From positions 1-31,699 of IMG/VR virus record IMGVR_UViG_3300044858_004797: a DNA stretch of 31,699 nt, one strand, 5' to 3'. A model generated the notes under the pieces. It ran no database searches. It was not told the DNA's origin and was given only the letters and a program-made list of their open reading frames with translations. Origin of the DNA: a virus. Of the stretch, positions 8,065 through 16,628 are shown in pieces. How positions within the stretch are numbered: position 1 is the first letter of the stretch; each line of letters begins with the position of its first letter. Made by a program: the position numbers and the translations under genes.

Positions 8065-9111
8065 CTACTTCGTTGTGATCTGTCGAGACCCAACCGTGTC
8101 GCACTCGATGTGCATCTGAAGCATCGTGCAAAACACATCGTTCGTGGGCGGAGGATAGGTCACAACATTTGATGTAGCAATGCGTGTTAACTTCGGCCAA
8201 ATGTGAGTAGCAAGACCGAATCCGGCAAGGGACACGGTTTCGATATTGTAGAGCAAGTGCGTGTTGTTGGGCGTCCCCGCAGGGATCTTCAAGTCAAGAG
8301 ATGTCGATGTCTTAAGAGTAGACACCGCGCTTCCCGCGTTTGCCACAAGCCAGTCCACCTTAAACCGCAAGTAGCTATCCGCCGCGTATCCAGACGACTT
8401 CCCACTCAACACATGCACATGCCAAGTGCCGCTTGTCCCAAGCTTCCACGAATGGGGAAGCTCTTCACCCTCGCACTGGTTAGTATCGTTTATCTGCCAA
8501 AACGGAGCAGAGATAACACCGCCGACATCTATTGTCTGAAGGCTTGGGATGCCGACGCCAACCGTTCTTACAATAATCGGGAAGTTCAGGTCTACCCAAT
8601 AAGTAGCGTCTCCGTTAAAGACAAGCGTCCCGTCTGCTTCGAATCCTGCGTAGTTCGCGACACCGCCAAACGCCGCAGTATCCGCACTTACCGTCCCGAA
8701 GTCGGCAGACATTGTGCCGCCCGTTATGTCGTCTTCGACAAGGATGTTGCCGTTTGCATCACGCGAGTATAGCTGTGCACGAGCCCCGTCGCCCTTGATA
8801 AACACATCGCGCCCGATGTACACCGTCCCCTTGGACGACTTCACCTCTTCGGCTTCAATTACCTTCACATTCTTGATCGCCATCCCGCGACCGTCGATGT
8901 CGCGCCGGAGGGGGGTAGACTTTTCACCGTCATCAATATCAACCTGGATCGATCCGCGCCCGTCCTTCGTCTTCACGGACAAACGGCTTTGATCCCTGTC
9001 GAACTGGACAGCGCGTGTCGAAGCGACCTCCCGCCGAAGCCGCTCGATCTCATCACGCATTTCACGCACAACCTTATCGACCTCAAGGTTACCTGTCCGT
9101 GTGTCACGCAT
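8065..9111 (-). CDS. Fibre-like virion protein with coiled-coil N-terminus (348 aa)
   Basis: Residues about 8-35 form a coiled coil (VDKVVREMRDEIERLRREVA), followed by a repetitive beta-strand shaft (GRGSIQVDIDDGEKS, SKGTVYIGRDVFIKGDGA). The C-terminal half contains WVDLNFPI, GEELPHSWKLGTSGTWHVHV and YLRFKVDWLVAN. That pattern, with an ELPHSWK...WHVHV core, is one I associate with head- or tail-fibre tip domains of tailed phages. I infer a trimeric fibre or collar protein that may contact the host. Its ATG overlaps the stop of the 1054-residue tail gene (TAATG), so both are probably made in step. Confidence 0.65.
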   Translation of the reverse strand: MRDTRTGNLEVDKVVREMRDEIERLRREVASTRAVQFDRDQSRLSVKTKDGRGSIQVDIDDGEKSTPLRRDIDGRGMAIKNVKVIEAEEVKSSKGTVYIGRDVFIKGDGARAQLYSRDANGNILVEDDITGGTMSADFGTVSADTAAFGGVANYAGFEADGTLVFNGDATYWVDLNFPIIVRTVGVGIPSLQTIDVGGVISAPFWQINDTNQCEGEELPHSWKLGTSGTWHVHVLSGKSSGYAADSYLRFKVDWLVANAGSAVSTLKTSTSLDLKIPAGTPNNTHLLYNIETVSLAGFGLATHIWPKLTRIATSNVVTYPPPTNDVFCTMLQMHIECDTVGSRQITTK

Positions 9112-12100
9112 TAACGCACCCCACCAAAGGCTCGGTAGATAACACCGATAGAGTCCACACGCTGCGTCCCCTCAAGCTGCAACCCAACCTGAAGCCCACG
9201 GTGCCGGAGCGCGTCCATCTCCACAACATACATCCCTGACTCGTGGGAGTTTGTCGTTGTCAAGAGATTGCCGTCCTGATCTCGCGCAGAAAAGACGGAC
9301 GCTGTATTCGTCCCCTGATAAGGGATGCGGATTTTGTACCACTTCTTGTCTATTGTGTTCATCCCAGCGTCAAGCACACGGCTGACCCAGGAGATCCCCC
9401 TTGACCCCGTCCCGCCAAGGTAGTCGATAAGGTACTCGCCGTTGCAAACATACATCTCCCCGTCGTCCCCGTAAAGGTTATCGGTGATGGGGTTAGAGGA
9501 GATAATGTGCCCCCACAGATCCCACCGCCCCTTCTGAAGGTTGTAAGACCAAGCGCGAAGGTCGCCGTTAGCTTTCTTGAACACGGCGATAAAGGAGATG
9601 CGCTTTGCGTCGAAGAAGCAGACAGGCGCGAAGGTCATGTCCCGTTCGTTCCACCCGATAAGGCGTGCACTGTCGCTTGTAAGGATGCTCGTGCCGATAG
9701 GCTCAAGCCCCTGCCCCTTGTCCAAGTAAAGGTTTGTCGTCCCCGCGACGAACATGCCGTACTCGGAAACGCAAACAGACTTCGGGCCTTGGCATCCAAC
9801 CCCGTCGAACTCGTCCTCGATAAGAGGGCCGCCAGGGCTGATCCTCCAGAACTTGGAATTTGCAAACCCGTAAAACCGCCCGCGCCAATAAGCAAGGGCG
9901 TTCGGCACTTCGGAGAAGATGACAAACTTGTTGTAAAGGTCGAACTGATCAAACCTGCCTACCTCGGAGATAAACCCGTAACTCGACGCGTCCTTGATCG
10001 ACCCCACGCCCCCGCAGTTTGCAACAAGCAATTGTCCGCCACCCTTGCAGGAAAGCCCGTAATACGGAGTACACTCCGACTCGGTATGCGGGTACCCCGT
10101 AAGCTCTTCAAAGGTTTCAGACGGGGAGTTTGTGTCCTTGATCGTGTGGTAGTAGAAATCGGTAGAGAACCCCTCGAGCTTCTTTGTCTTTGTAAGTGTC
10201 GTGATGTCTATGCGCCCAATGACACGCGGAAGCGAGTCCTCTTGCGTAGACACAAGCCCATCGTAGTAAGATCTGAACACGGTAAGACCGGTTATGCGCG
10301 GGTTAGGGATCTCTGTCGAAATGAAATAGAAATCAACAAACACCGCATTCCCGTCTTCGGACGGTGTGTGTTCGCAAAGCGCTTCGGAAAGCGGGCCAAT
10401 TTGGTACCCGTCGTATTCGTACGCAACAAAGAACCGATAAGTTCTCGTCGCCCGCATCCCGTCTGCTCTTACATTCGTGTCTCTTGGGACAACGATAAAA
10501 TCTGCAAGCGTGACATAGGACACCGTGCTGTAAACGCCGGTATCAAGAAGCGGAACGGTTGCATACCCATAGCCGCCGCTCTCGATAAAGAGCGCCAAAA
10601 TGCTTTGGTATCCGCTGCTCAGTGTGATGTGCGGAATGCCAATTGAAACATCGTCTTTCTGGTAGGTATGCGAAGACCCATCTTCAAGATATGTGAGGTT
10701 ACCAGCATAGAAGTTGTCATTCGAAGTAAGCGTAAGCTTCCCGTCGTCAAACAGATATAGAGTAGTAGAAGACCCGTTTCCAATCGCTATATTGATAAAG
10801 TAGTCAGCGCCCGTCTCCTCTTGGACAAGAAGCGGCTGGAAGCCGGTGATACTCTTGTCGATGAAAGAGGTCTCATCATCCGAGTCGTTTGTTAATCGCA
10901 CCCCGCGAATGTCAATCTTGCTTGTGCCAGATTCGGTGTCTATCGGGTGCGCACCTGACCCCGCGGTCATGTCCGGAGCAATGATGTATACGCACAATCC
11001 AACCCTATCCCACTGGTTCCCACCCGCCGTTGCCGTCGTGATCTTTGCCCCAACCGTCCCCGACTTGAAGGAGCAAAACCAGCAAATGGTATCCGAATTG
11101 ACAGCCTGAAGCATGAGCGGCTTCATGAAAGTGATCAGATCGAAATAATGGTAAGAGTCGTCTACGGCGTCTTCCAAGTAGAAAACCCCCGTAAGCGCCC
11201 CACTACCATCTGTTCCCTTCAGGTTGATCGTCATGTTCTGCGTTTCGATATTCTGACCGTCCGACGGGACAGCAAGAGTCCGGAACAGAAGTGTGCCATA
11301 TCCACACGACAAGTCCGAATCAGGAGGGCGGACATCTGTCGGGTCTTGACTGCGCTTCTTTGTGATCTTCACCCCGCCCGCAAGGTTGTGGATGGCGAAC
11401 CAAATGTACTTCGTTCCACCTCCACCTTGAATCATGTCCGTGCAGGTGTAAGATCCTGGATCTTCAAGCCCTTGTCCGCCCCAAGACTTAATCGTTATCT
11501 TCTTGACAATGGCAAACACGCCTGCGGTATAGCTGACCTCGTATAGTGTTCCACAGGTCGTCTCGTCATTGTCGTACACCCACATGAAAGTTGTATTTGC
11601 CGCAGTTGTTTCCGATTTACAAATTGCCTGAATGCGGGTGAACGACGGGATGTCCGAATCGGATGTCCCGTAAATAGCCCCAGTGTTTTCCGTCACAACA
11701 ATGATCTTCGTCCCGCCGTATTCAACACCAAGATACCGCGACTGGAAACTATGATGAACGGCCTTGTAAATACCGTTCGTCTCGAGCGAGTAGGAATCAA
11801 GGGCCGCATCGTACATAGTCATGTTCGCGGGGGGGTCAACATTAAACTGCTTCTGCTGGACGAAGCCGATCCACTTCGGGGGCTGATCCGATCCCATCCC
11901 CGCGTGGACGCTGTGCCCGTCTGAGGCAAAAGCAACACGGTCACTTGTCGTCGTAACACTCTGCGGAATTGTAAACGGCCCCGTGCGTGTTCCGTTAAAA
12001 TCGTTGTAATACGCAAACGGCTGAGCTTCCGTCGGATCGTAGAACAAAAGTGCCTTCTGCTTCTCGGACTCGTTCTGTTCCACCCACTCCATCTGCGTTC

Positions 12101-12275
12101 CGCCAAACCCGCTAAGAACCGTGGTGTCGGTCGGAATGCCTGACAGCTTTCCGCCTTCCGCAACAGGATCGATATTGAGCGAGTACACCGCCGCATCGAG
12201 AGGAATATCCGTCTCGGACGGAGCACACACAATGCCGTTCTGGAACCCACGGATCTCAACAAGTTGCTTCGGCAT
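9111..12275 (-). CDS. Large tail protein, probable tail hub/nozzle (1054 aa)
   Basis: A 1054-residue, almost entirely beta-rich protein. It opens with a conserved-looking start (VEIRGFQNGIVCAPSETDIP) and ends in repeated Tyr/Trp/Gly-rich strands (ALAYWRGRFYGFANSKFWRI, then YGMFVAGTTNLYLDKG) that suggest a beta-propeller. Podoviruses carry such a protein below the portal and adaptor as the tail nozzle or stabilising protein (T7 gp12 or P22 gp10 type), and this is the best fit by size, fold and place. No enzyme motif is visible. It overlaps the M15 peptidase gene upstream and the fibre gene downstream. The specific family is not confirmed. Confidence 0.65.
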   Translation of the reverse strand: MPKQLVEIRGFQNGIVCAPSETDIPLDAAVYSLNIDPVAEGGKLSGIPTDTTVLSGFGGTQMEWVEQNESEKQKALLFYDPTEAQPFAYYNDFNGTRTGPFTIPQSVTTTSDRVAFASDGHSVHAGMGSDQPPKWIGFVQQKQFNVDPPANMTMYDAALDSYSLETNGIYKAVHHSFQSRYLGVEYGGTKIIVVTENTGAIYGTSDSDIPSFTRIQAICKSETTAANTTFMWVYDNDETTCGTLYEVSYTAGVFAIVKKITIKSWGGQGLEDPGSYTCTDMIQGGGGTKYIWFAIHNLAGGVKITKKRSQDPTDVRPPDSDLSCGYGTLLFRTLAVPSDGQNIETQNMTINLKGTDGSGALTGVFYLEDAVDDSYHYFDLITFMKPLMLQAVNSDTICWFCSFKSGTVGAKITTATAGGNQWDRVGLCVYIIAPDMTAGSGAHPIDTESGTSKIDIRGVRLTNDSDDETSFIDKSITGFQPLLVQEETGADYFINIAIGNGSSTTLYLFDDGKLTLTSNDNFYAGNLTYLEDGSSHTYQKDDVSIGIPHITLSSGYQSILALFIESGGYGYATVPLLDTGVYSTVSYVTLADFIVVPRDTNVRADGMRATRTYRFFVAYEYDGYQIGPLSEALCEHTPSEDGNAVFVDFYFISTEIPNPRITGLTVFRSYYDGLVSTQEDSLPRVIGRIDITTLTKTKKLEGFSTDFYYHTIKDTNSPSETFEELTGYPHTESECTPYYGLSCKGGGQLLVANCGGVGSIKDASSYGFISEVGRFDQFDLYNKFVIFSEVPNALAYWRGRFYGFANSKFWRISPGGPLIEDEFDGVGCQGPKSVCVSEYGMFVAGTTNLYLDKGQGLEPIGTSILTSDSARLIGWNERDMTFAPVCFFDAKRISFIAVFKKANGDLRAWSYNLQKGRWDLWGHIISSNPITDNLYGDDGEMYVCNGEYLIDYLGGTGSRGISWVSRVLDAGMNTIDKKWYKIRIPYQGTNTASVFSARDQDGNLLTTTNSHESGMYVVEMDALRHRGLQVGLQLEGTQRVDSIGVIYRAFGGVR

Positions 12276-12619
12276 TATGCCATTCCCTCATGTGTTAATG
12301 AGTAGTGATTGCCATCACTAAAGCGACCGCCCCAGCGACAATCAGGGTGTAAAGACTCCCAATATAAGCCAAGTTCTTTATGGTCTTCAGATTCACCTAA
12401 GTACCTTCCGTCTTTGAACAAGTCCAGGTCTAACGCAAGCTGGATCTTGTGGCAAGAGCGCGGATGCCCGTATCCCTTTCGGACTCCGGGCACTCCGAAC
12501 AATCGCTGATCCCGCTTCGCATCCCCAAGCTTGAACTGGTACCCAAGCTCAAGAGCCTTTGTCAGAAGAGAGATGACAAGTTTCCCGAACAAAAGCTGCT
12601 TCACAAGAAGCGGTGACAT
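12275..12619 (-). CDS. M15-type D,D/L,D-peptidase endolysin (114 aa)
   Basis: A compact single-domain zinc peptidase. The motif SCHKIQLALDLDLF supplies His57 and Asp64 (HxxxxxxD), and CRWGGRFSDGNHYSL near the C-terminus supplies His105. These are the zinc ligands and the 'WGGRF.D..H' signature of the VanY/M15_4 peptidase family, which cuts peptide stems of peptidoglycan. At 114 residues it is close to the shortest catalytic core and has no wall-binding domain or signal peptide, so it depends on a holin. It lies in the lysis cassette after an amidase-like gene. It could instead be a virion peptidase used at entry, since a tail gene follows with a TAATG overlap. Confidence 0.85.
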   Translation of the reverse strand: MSPLLVKQLLFGKLVISLLTKALELGYQFKLGDAKRDQRLFGVPGVRKGYGHPRSCHKIQLALDLDLFKDGRYLGESEDHKELGLYWESLHPDCRWGGRFSDGNHYSLTHEGMA

Positions 12620-12626
12620 AAGACCT

Positions 12627-12713
12627 CTACTTCTTTTTCTTCTTCTTCGCCGGAACCTGCTGCGGCTGAGCCTGAGGCTTGGGCTTGTTCCCGCCCTTCT
12701 TCTTCTTCCCCAT
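12627..12713 (-). CDS. Tiny Lys-rich peptide in the lysis cassette (28 aa)
   Basis: ATG 12713 overlaps the stop of the amidase-like gene (TAATG) and has GAGGAGG seven bases upstream, so it is well placed for translation. The 28 residues are two Lys clusters (MGKKKKGG at the start, AKKKKKK at the end) joined by a Pro/Gln-rich linker (KPKPQAQPQQVP). There is no membrane segment. It fills the 94 bp between the amidase and the M15 peptidase, a space otherwise empty. A polycation of this kind could bind DNA, RNA, lipid headgroups or teichoic acid. Function unknown; translation likely but unproven. Confidence 0.6.
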   Translation of the reverse strand: MGKKKKGGNKPKPQAQPQQVPAKKKKKK

Positions 12714-13225
12714 TACACAACCTCCTCGTGTCCAAGAGTAAGCGCCCATTTGTAGAGTTCGTACGGGTTCGTGTTGTCCGGCCTGTCAAGCTTGCGGATA
12801 CGCATGTGCAAGGCCCGCTCGATAACCCGCTGGCACGCGGCGGAGCAGAAGTCACGCTTCGTGCTGTCGCGGTTCCGGTCGCCTATGGTGCGCGTTAAGC
12901 CGAGGAGGGTGTCATAAGGCGTCCCCTCCATCAACTCAAGCTCTCGACCGATCTCAGACCGCTTTCCGGTGAACGGCATGCGGACGATGCGGACAGACTC
13001 CGTGTGGTGATCGCACATCCACTCCTCGTACGGGGTCTTGACAAAACCACGACCCCATAACGCTTCCTGTACCCAAGGCACCCCGTCCACCACGCGGATC
13101 ATCCCGACATGCGAAGGGATGTAGGCTCCTGCAAGCGTCAACCGAAACGCCGACGCCAACCGGATAAGGCGCGAGATAAGCTTGGGCGAACGGGTGAAAA
13201 CAAGGTCTCCGGTTTGTAGCTTCAT
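12713..13225 (-). CDS. Permuted papain-fold (NlpC/P60-like) amidase or endopeptidase (170 aa)
   Basis: The start MKLQTGDLVFTRSP is followed by a circularly permuted papain-like pattern. His39 lies in PSHVGMI, Glu54 in WVQEA, and the probable nucleophile Cys127 in RDFCSAACQ. In this family (YiiX/NlpC-P60-type) the His motif precedes the Cys. Such enzymes cleave cell-wall peptides or amide bonds in lipids. I start at ATG 13225, which overlaps the stop of the holin-like gene (ATGA); a longer frame reaching 13330 would read back through the holin gene. Next to a holin and an M15 peptidase, its likely job is lysis. A wall-modifying role at entry is the alternative. Confidence 0.75.
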   Translation of the reverse strand: MKLQTGDLVFTRSPKLISRLIRLASAFRLTLAGAYIPSHVGMIRVVDGVPWVQEALWGRGFVKTPYEEWMCDHHTESVRIVRMPFTGKRSEIGRELELMEGTPYDTLLGLTRTIGDRNRDSTKRDFCSAACQRVIERALHMRIRKLDRPDNTNPYELYKWALTLGHEEVV

Positions 13226-13437
13226 TGCAGATGTGCTCCAACAAAAGCACCAAGGATTCCGGCAAGGCTGGACATGATTGCGATCATAACCTTCCCGCCA
13301 TTGTAAGTCCCCGTCATCCGCTCCTTCCACATCTCAAGCGCCGTTACGCGCCCATTCGTCTTTTCAGCTTGACCAAGAATCTTGTCAAGCGTCTCCTTGA
13401 TTTCCTTCAGGTGGATCTCGATAACTTCAGGCGACAT
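13222..13437 (-). CDS. Holin, XhlA-like: coiled coil plus one C-terminal membrane segment (71 aa)
   Basis: The 71 residues consist of an amphipathic coiled coil (about 3-40, IEIHLKEIKETLDKILGQ) and one hydrophobic segment (about 49-68, VMIAIMSSLAGILGAFVGAH) at the C-terminus. This layout matches XhlA/BhlA-type holins and holin partners. It is followed, with an ATGA overlap, by a wall hydrolase, as expected in a lysis cassette. With only one membrane span it may act as a holin or as a partner of a second holin that I do not see. Confidence 0.75.
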   Translation of the reverse strand: MSPEVIEIHLKEIKETLDKILGQAEKTNGRVTALEMWKERMTGTYNGGKVMIAIMSSLAGILGAFVGAHLQ

Positions 13438-13446
13438 GGGGTGCCC

Positions 13447-14004
13447 CTACTGGTTGATCTCAAAGTACATCTTGTCTCGCGTCGCATCGGGAAGAAGCAT
13501 GTAGTCCTCGGAATAATAGGCCCACATCTCTTCGTCTGATCTGTTTCGCAGTTTCGGGACATGAAACCATGTCTCTGGATCGTACTCGTCTGAAGCATCG
13601 TATGTGCCCGGGATGCCGTCAAGGAAGGCGTAATACCCGTCCCAATCCTTGAAGTTGGTAGACTGAGCCAACACCTTCCAGAACATCTTCTTCCTCGTGG
13701 CCCAAGGGAGCTGGAAGTAAGCCTTGCGGAAAATGTAAAGCTGAAGCTCGTCGGACGGGTTGAGCGGCTTGGGAATCGGATGCCATGTCGCATCATCAAG
13801 GGAGTCCGCCACCGTGCCACCGTGACTCGCAAGGCTGTCCAGCCACCGATAGTGACCGTAATAAGCAGCCATGCCCGAAGACACGCCCTCAACCTTCCAT
13901 AGCGCCTTCTGCGAAGCCTTCGCAAGTTTGTAGTACTCGTCCATCCAAATCTTGAACTGCGCCATGTCGGTAGAGTTTACCGGCTTCATGATCTGATACC
14001 AGTC
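13447..14004 (-). repeat. 72-aa tandem repeat at the C-terminus of the beta-helix protein
   Basis: Residues 662-733, 734-805 and 806-846 align without gaps at a 72-residue period. Conserved features are a Trp at position 2 (DWYQIMKPVN, TWHPIPKPLN, TWFHVPKLRN), an S-[TD]-[DM] start to a helix, a Tyr-rich helix, and a [LK]-x-[LKP]-x-[AT]-[ST]-x-K-[AKM] turn followed by [LMY]-[WF]. Copies one and two also share a second half ending in a YY..LD pattern. The last copy stops after its first half at the end of the protein. Confidence 0.8.
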
Positions 14005-15987
14005 GTTCTTGTCTTCTGTGGAGTCCTGTGATGCGGGCCAGCTATTGTTTGTCACATTATAAAGAACCCACCAAGGGCCAGGGATGTTCGCATAGCGCAT
14101 TCCAATTGTCGGGACACCGTAATCAGCAGGGGAAACGCCCACTCCAATCGTGCCAAACGCAGAGTTTGTCATTCCGGTAAGGCCGACCTTTCCGCCCCAC
14201 TTCATATTCCATGAGGTGGAGTCGGTGAAGGATGTCGCCGCCATTGAATCGCCGTCGAAATCGAACCGCGTCAAATAACGCAACGCCCAACAGTTATTCC
14301 CTTCACTCCATCCACTCCCATTTCCACTGCTGCTCATGAAGACATAATCAGCGGCACCTCTGACGGTGTTGTTGTGGAACCGGTTACCTTTCGCCTGCAC
14401 GCCTTCCCACGCCCCATCGTCTAACACGTAAGACGTCCCGGCGTCTGTTACTGTCACATCGTTGTTGTAAAATTCGCAAGAATCGCCGACCGCGAAATAT
14501 ACTCGGCTCACGTCCCCAGTTGACCCGTGATCGATGAAAGTGTTGTTGTAATAGTGGTTCGCTCGGCCCTTGTCCACGATGCCGTAATGAATCGAGCTGG
14601 TCGCCAACTGCTCGAAATAATTGTCGTGCGCCTCGACGTGAGACGCGCCATGCGCGTTATCTGCTGCACGCCATGACGCTGCTGGGGTGTCGTCGTTATG
14701 AATGACGATGTGACTTGTGCCGTTCGAGATGATTCTGTTATTGGTGAGCGTCACTGAATCTGGGCATAGGGTGAGCATCGCACTCACCCCAGAAGTTGGG
14801 CTCCAATTCGTGTGGTCGATGACGTTAGAATCGAAAGTCCATCGCGACCCAAGTGATGCCGCAAGCGTGTCTGCGGCAGTGTTCGCGATGAATGCGATGT
14901 TCGTTGCGTAGAGCGAGTTCGAAGATATTGTGCAGTCGCTCCCGTAGCTGTAAGCGTAAATGAAGTAATCGATTTCGGTTGCGTTGACAACATTAAAGGT
15001 GTTGCCAGTTATGTGCCATGTCGGCCCCGCGTCTTTATCGACTGCATATATCATTGCAGCGCCACTCGCAACAGGTTTCGTCTTGGAAAGCGTGATCGTG
15101 TTGTTGGTGAACCAGACTGTTTTGGGGCGTGCCGCCGTTGTCGCGTCAGCGAAATAAAACAGGCAGGACTTCCCGGCACTCGCTAAGGCCCAGTATCTGA
15201 TCGTGCACGAATTTATTCTTACAAGACGGGCGTCGTTGAAATTAATGTCGGAATAAGTTGCGGAGTCGGCTTGAAATGTGCAGGTCTGAAAACTGATAGA
15301 GTCGACGTCACAGGATGCTGTGAAAGACAGCAGGGGGCCGTTGTCAACACTACCTCCCGTGAATGTGCACCCGCTGAACATTATTTTGCCAGAGGGATAT
15401 GCCGCCCACCCGATTTGGTCGCAGGTGTTGATCGTGCAGTTCGAGAAGGTTTGATCCGCTGCAAGAGATGTTCCGCTGAAAAAATAAATCTCTCCCAAGT
15501 CCCCAGTGGATGTTGTGCACGAGTCTAAGGTGCAGTTCGTCATTGCTAGTGGATTGGCGTCGAAACCGATTCCCCACCCTGCGACTGCCACTTCCGTCCC
15601 ACTGCCTGGGTGCTTAAATGTGCAGCCCGTGGCGTTAAACGCAAGCGAACTCTTGTTAACGTACACGGCTGCCGTCAGCCGCAGATTTGTCATCGTCAGC
15701 GTGCCCGTCCCGCTGAAAGTAACCTTGTACGCCGTGACTGTCGTTGTCAGGTTCGTGGCACCGACAATAACGAGAGCCTTGTTTGAGCACGTATAGGCCG
15801 ATGCAAGCGCCTCAGAAGACGCGCCAACCTGGGTCAGCGTGTCCCCAGACGATGCCGCAGTAAGAGCGGTCGTGAATGTTGCGTATGTCCCACCCGTGCC
15901 GAAGGTGCGGGTGGTAGCCTGCGCGCCCCCCGCAAACAGTGACAACAAGAAGAAAATCGTGATAAAGCTTGTGGCAAGTTTTCGCAT
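13447..15987 (-). CDS. Secreted right-handed beta-helix protein with C-terminal 72-aa repeats (846 aa)
   Basis: I start at ATG 15987 because a GGAGGACGCC ribosome site precedes it and because the first 24 residues form a textbook Sec signal peptide: MRK, a hydrophobic core (SFITIFFLLSLFAGG) and an AQA cleavage site. A longer frame reaching 16239 overlaps the upstream gene and would bury the signal. Residues about 40-600 are repetitive short strands with stacked Asn/Thr/Cys (for example TLTNNRIISNGTSHIVIHND), typical of a pectate-lyase-like right-handed beta helix. Residues 662-846 are a 72-residue repeat (2.6 copies). A secreted beta-helix protein could bind or cut surface polysaccharide. An export signal on a tailspike-type protein is unusual; no catalytic pair is identifiable by eye. 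Confidence 0.75.
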   Translation of the reverse strand: MRKLATSFITIFFLLSLFAGGAQATTRTFGTGGTYATFTTALTAASSGDTLTQVGASSEALASAYTCSNKALVIVGATNLTTTVTAYKVTFSGTGTLTMTNLRLTAAVYVNKSSLAFNATGCTFKHPGSGTEVAVAGWGIGFDANPLAMTNCTLDSCTTSTGDLGEIYFFSGTSLAADQTFSNCTINTCDQIGWAAYPSGKIMFSGCTFTGGSVDNGPLLSFTASCDVDSISFQTCTFQADSATYSDINFNDARLVRINSCTIRYWALASAGKSCLFYFADATTAARPKTVWFTNNTITLSKTKPVASGAAMIYAVDKDAGPTWHITGNTFNVVNATEIDYFIYAYSYGSDCTISSNSLYATNIAFIANTAADTLAASLGSRWTFDSNVIDHTNWSPTSGVSAMLTLCPDSVTLTNNRIISNGTSHIVIHNDDTPAASWRAADNAHGASHVEAHDNYFEQLATSSIHYGIVDKGRANHYYNNTFIDHGSTGDVSRVYFAVGDSCEFYNNDVTVTDAGTSYVLDDGAWEGVQAKGNRFHNNTVRGAADYVFMSSSGNGSGWSEGNNCWALRYLTRFDFDGDSMAATSFTDSTSWNMKWGGKVGLTGMTNSAFGTIGVGVSPADYGVPTIGMRYANIPGPWWVLYNVTNNSWPASQDSTEDKNDWYQIMKPVNSTDMAQFKIWMDEYYKLAKASQKALWKVEGVSSGMAAYYGHYRWLDSLASHGGTVADSLDDATWHPIPKPLNPSDELQLYIFRKAYFQLPWATRKKMFWKVLAQSTNFKDWDGYYAFLDGIPGTYDASDEYDPETWFHVPKLRNRSDEEMWAYYSEDYMLLPDATRDKMYFEINQ

Positions 15988-15997
15988 GGCGTCCTCC

Positions 15998-16555
15998 TTA
16001 CTTCTTGTACGCCAAGACCTTGCCGGACGCAAGCTGAATCTTGTAGAACGCACCTTTAATCGATTGACCGGCAACAAGCGAGACACTGCCGAAGGTTCCG
16101 CCATCGATAGCCCCGCCGTTTGCAGCGGAGTCGATGACAAATTCTCCGATAGGCGTAACGCCCGTAAGAATCTGAGCACCGGTATGGTCAATCGGGTAGA
16201 ATGTTTCGGCAACATCCGGCAGAATCTCGTTAAGGACATGGACTTTCATCCATCCCGCAGCGTCCCCGCCGGCAAAAGATCCGCCCGTGACCGTGATTTC
16301 GTTAACCGCAATCACAGCACCCGTCGTCCCGCCAACAAAAGAACACCCGACAGCCACCGTGCCAGATCCAGCATTGAATCCGATACCGTTTCCATACAAA
16401 GAATCCGCAAGCGCGGCGGTAAACTCGGACGCTTCAAGAGCGTAGACCTCCGAGTAATCGCCGTAATGCGGATTCGTGTCGTCAATCACAATAGCCCCGC
16501 CTTGTCCGGCCATAATGTTGACGGCTTCTTGAACTGTGTGGTCGTGAATTCCCAT
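15998..16555 (-). CDS. Gly-rich beta-structured virion protein, possible fibre part (185 aa)
   Basis: A 185-residue protein dominated by Gly, Ala, Val, Thr and Ser in short strands (for example GCSFVGGTTGAVIAV, then VTGGSFAGGDAAGW). The ending, AGQSIKGAFYKIQLASGKVLAYKK, resembles the C-terminus of small phage structural proteins in which a beta barrel is followed by a basic tail. It lies between the fibre-like 312-residue gene and the secreted beta-helix gene and starts after a 73-base gap with an AAAGGGGAT site. Probably a minor tail or head-surface protein. Family not recognised. Confidence 0.55.
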   Translation of the reverse strand: MGIHDHTVQEAVNIMAGQGGAIVIDDTNPHYGDYSEVYALEASEFTAALADSLYGNGIGFNAGSGTVAVGCSFVGGTTGAVIAVNEITVTGGSFAGGDAAGWMKVHVLNEILPDVAETFYPIDHTGAQILTGVTPIGEFVIDSAANGGAIDGGTFGSVSLVAGQSIKGAFYKIQLASGKVLAYKK

Positions 16556-16628
16556 TCTTTATCCCCTTTCTGGGCGGGCTTTAAGCTCGCGGTTGACGAG
16601 CGTGAATGCCCTGTTCGTGTGACTTGTG

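Noticed and set aside
9507-10646. 379-residue plus-strand ORF opposite the large tail gene
   Set aside because: Shadow of the 1054-residue minus-strand gene; biased toward Arg/Leu/Val and without a plausible start site.
13447-16239. 930-residue version of the beta-helix gene
   Set aside because: The extra 84 residues overlap the upstream gene, have no ribosome site, and would place the signal peptide internally.
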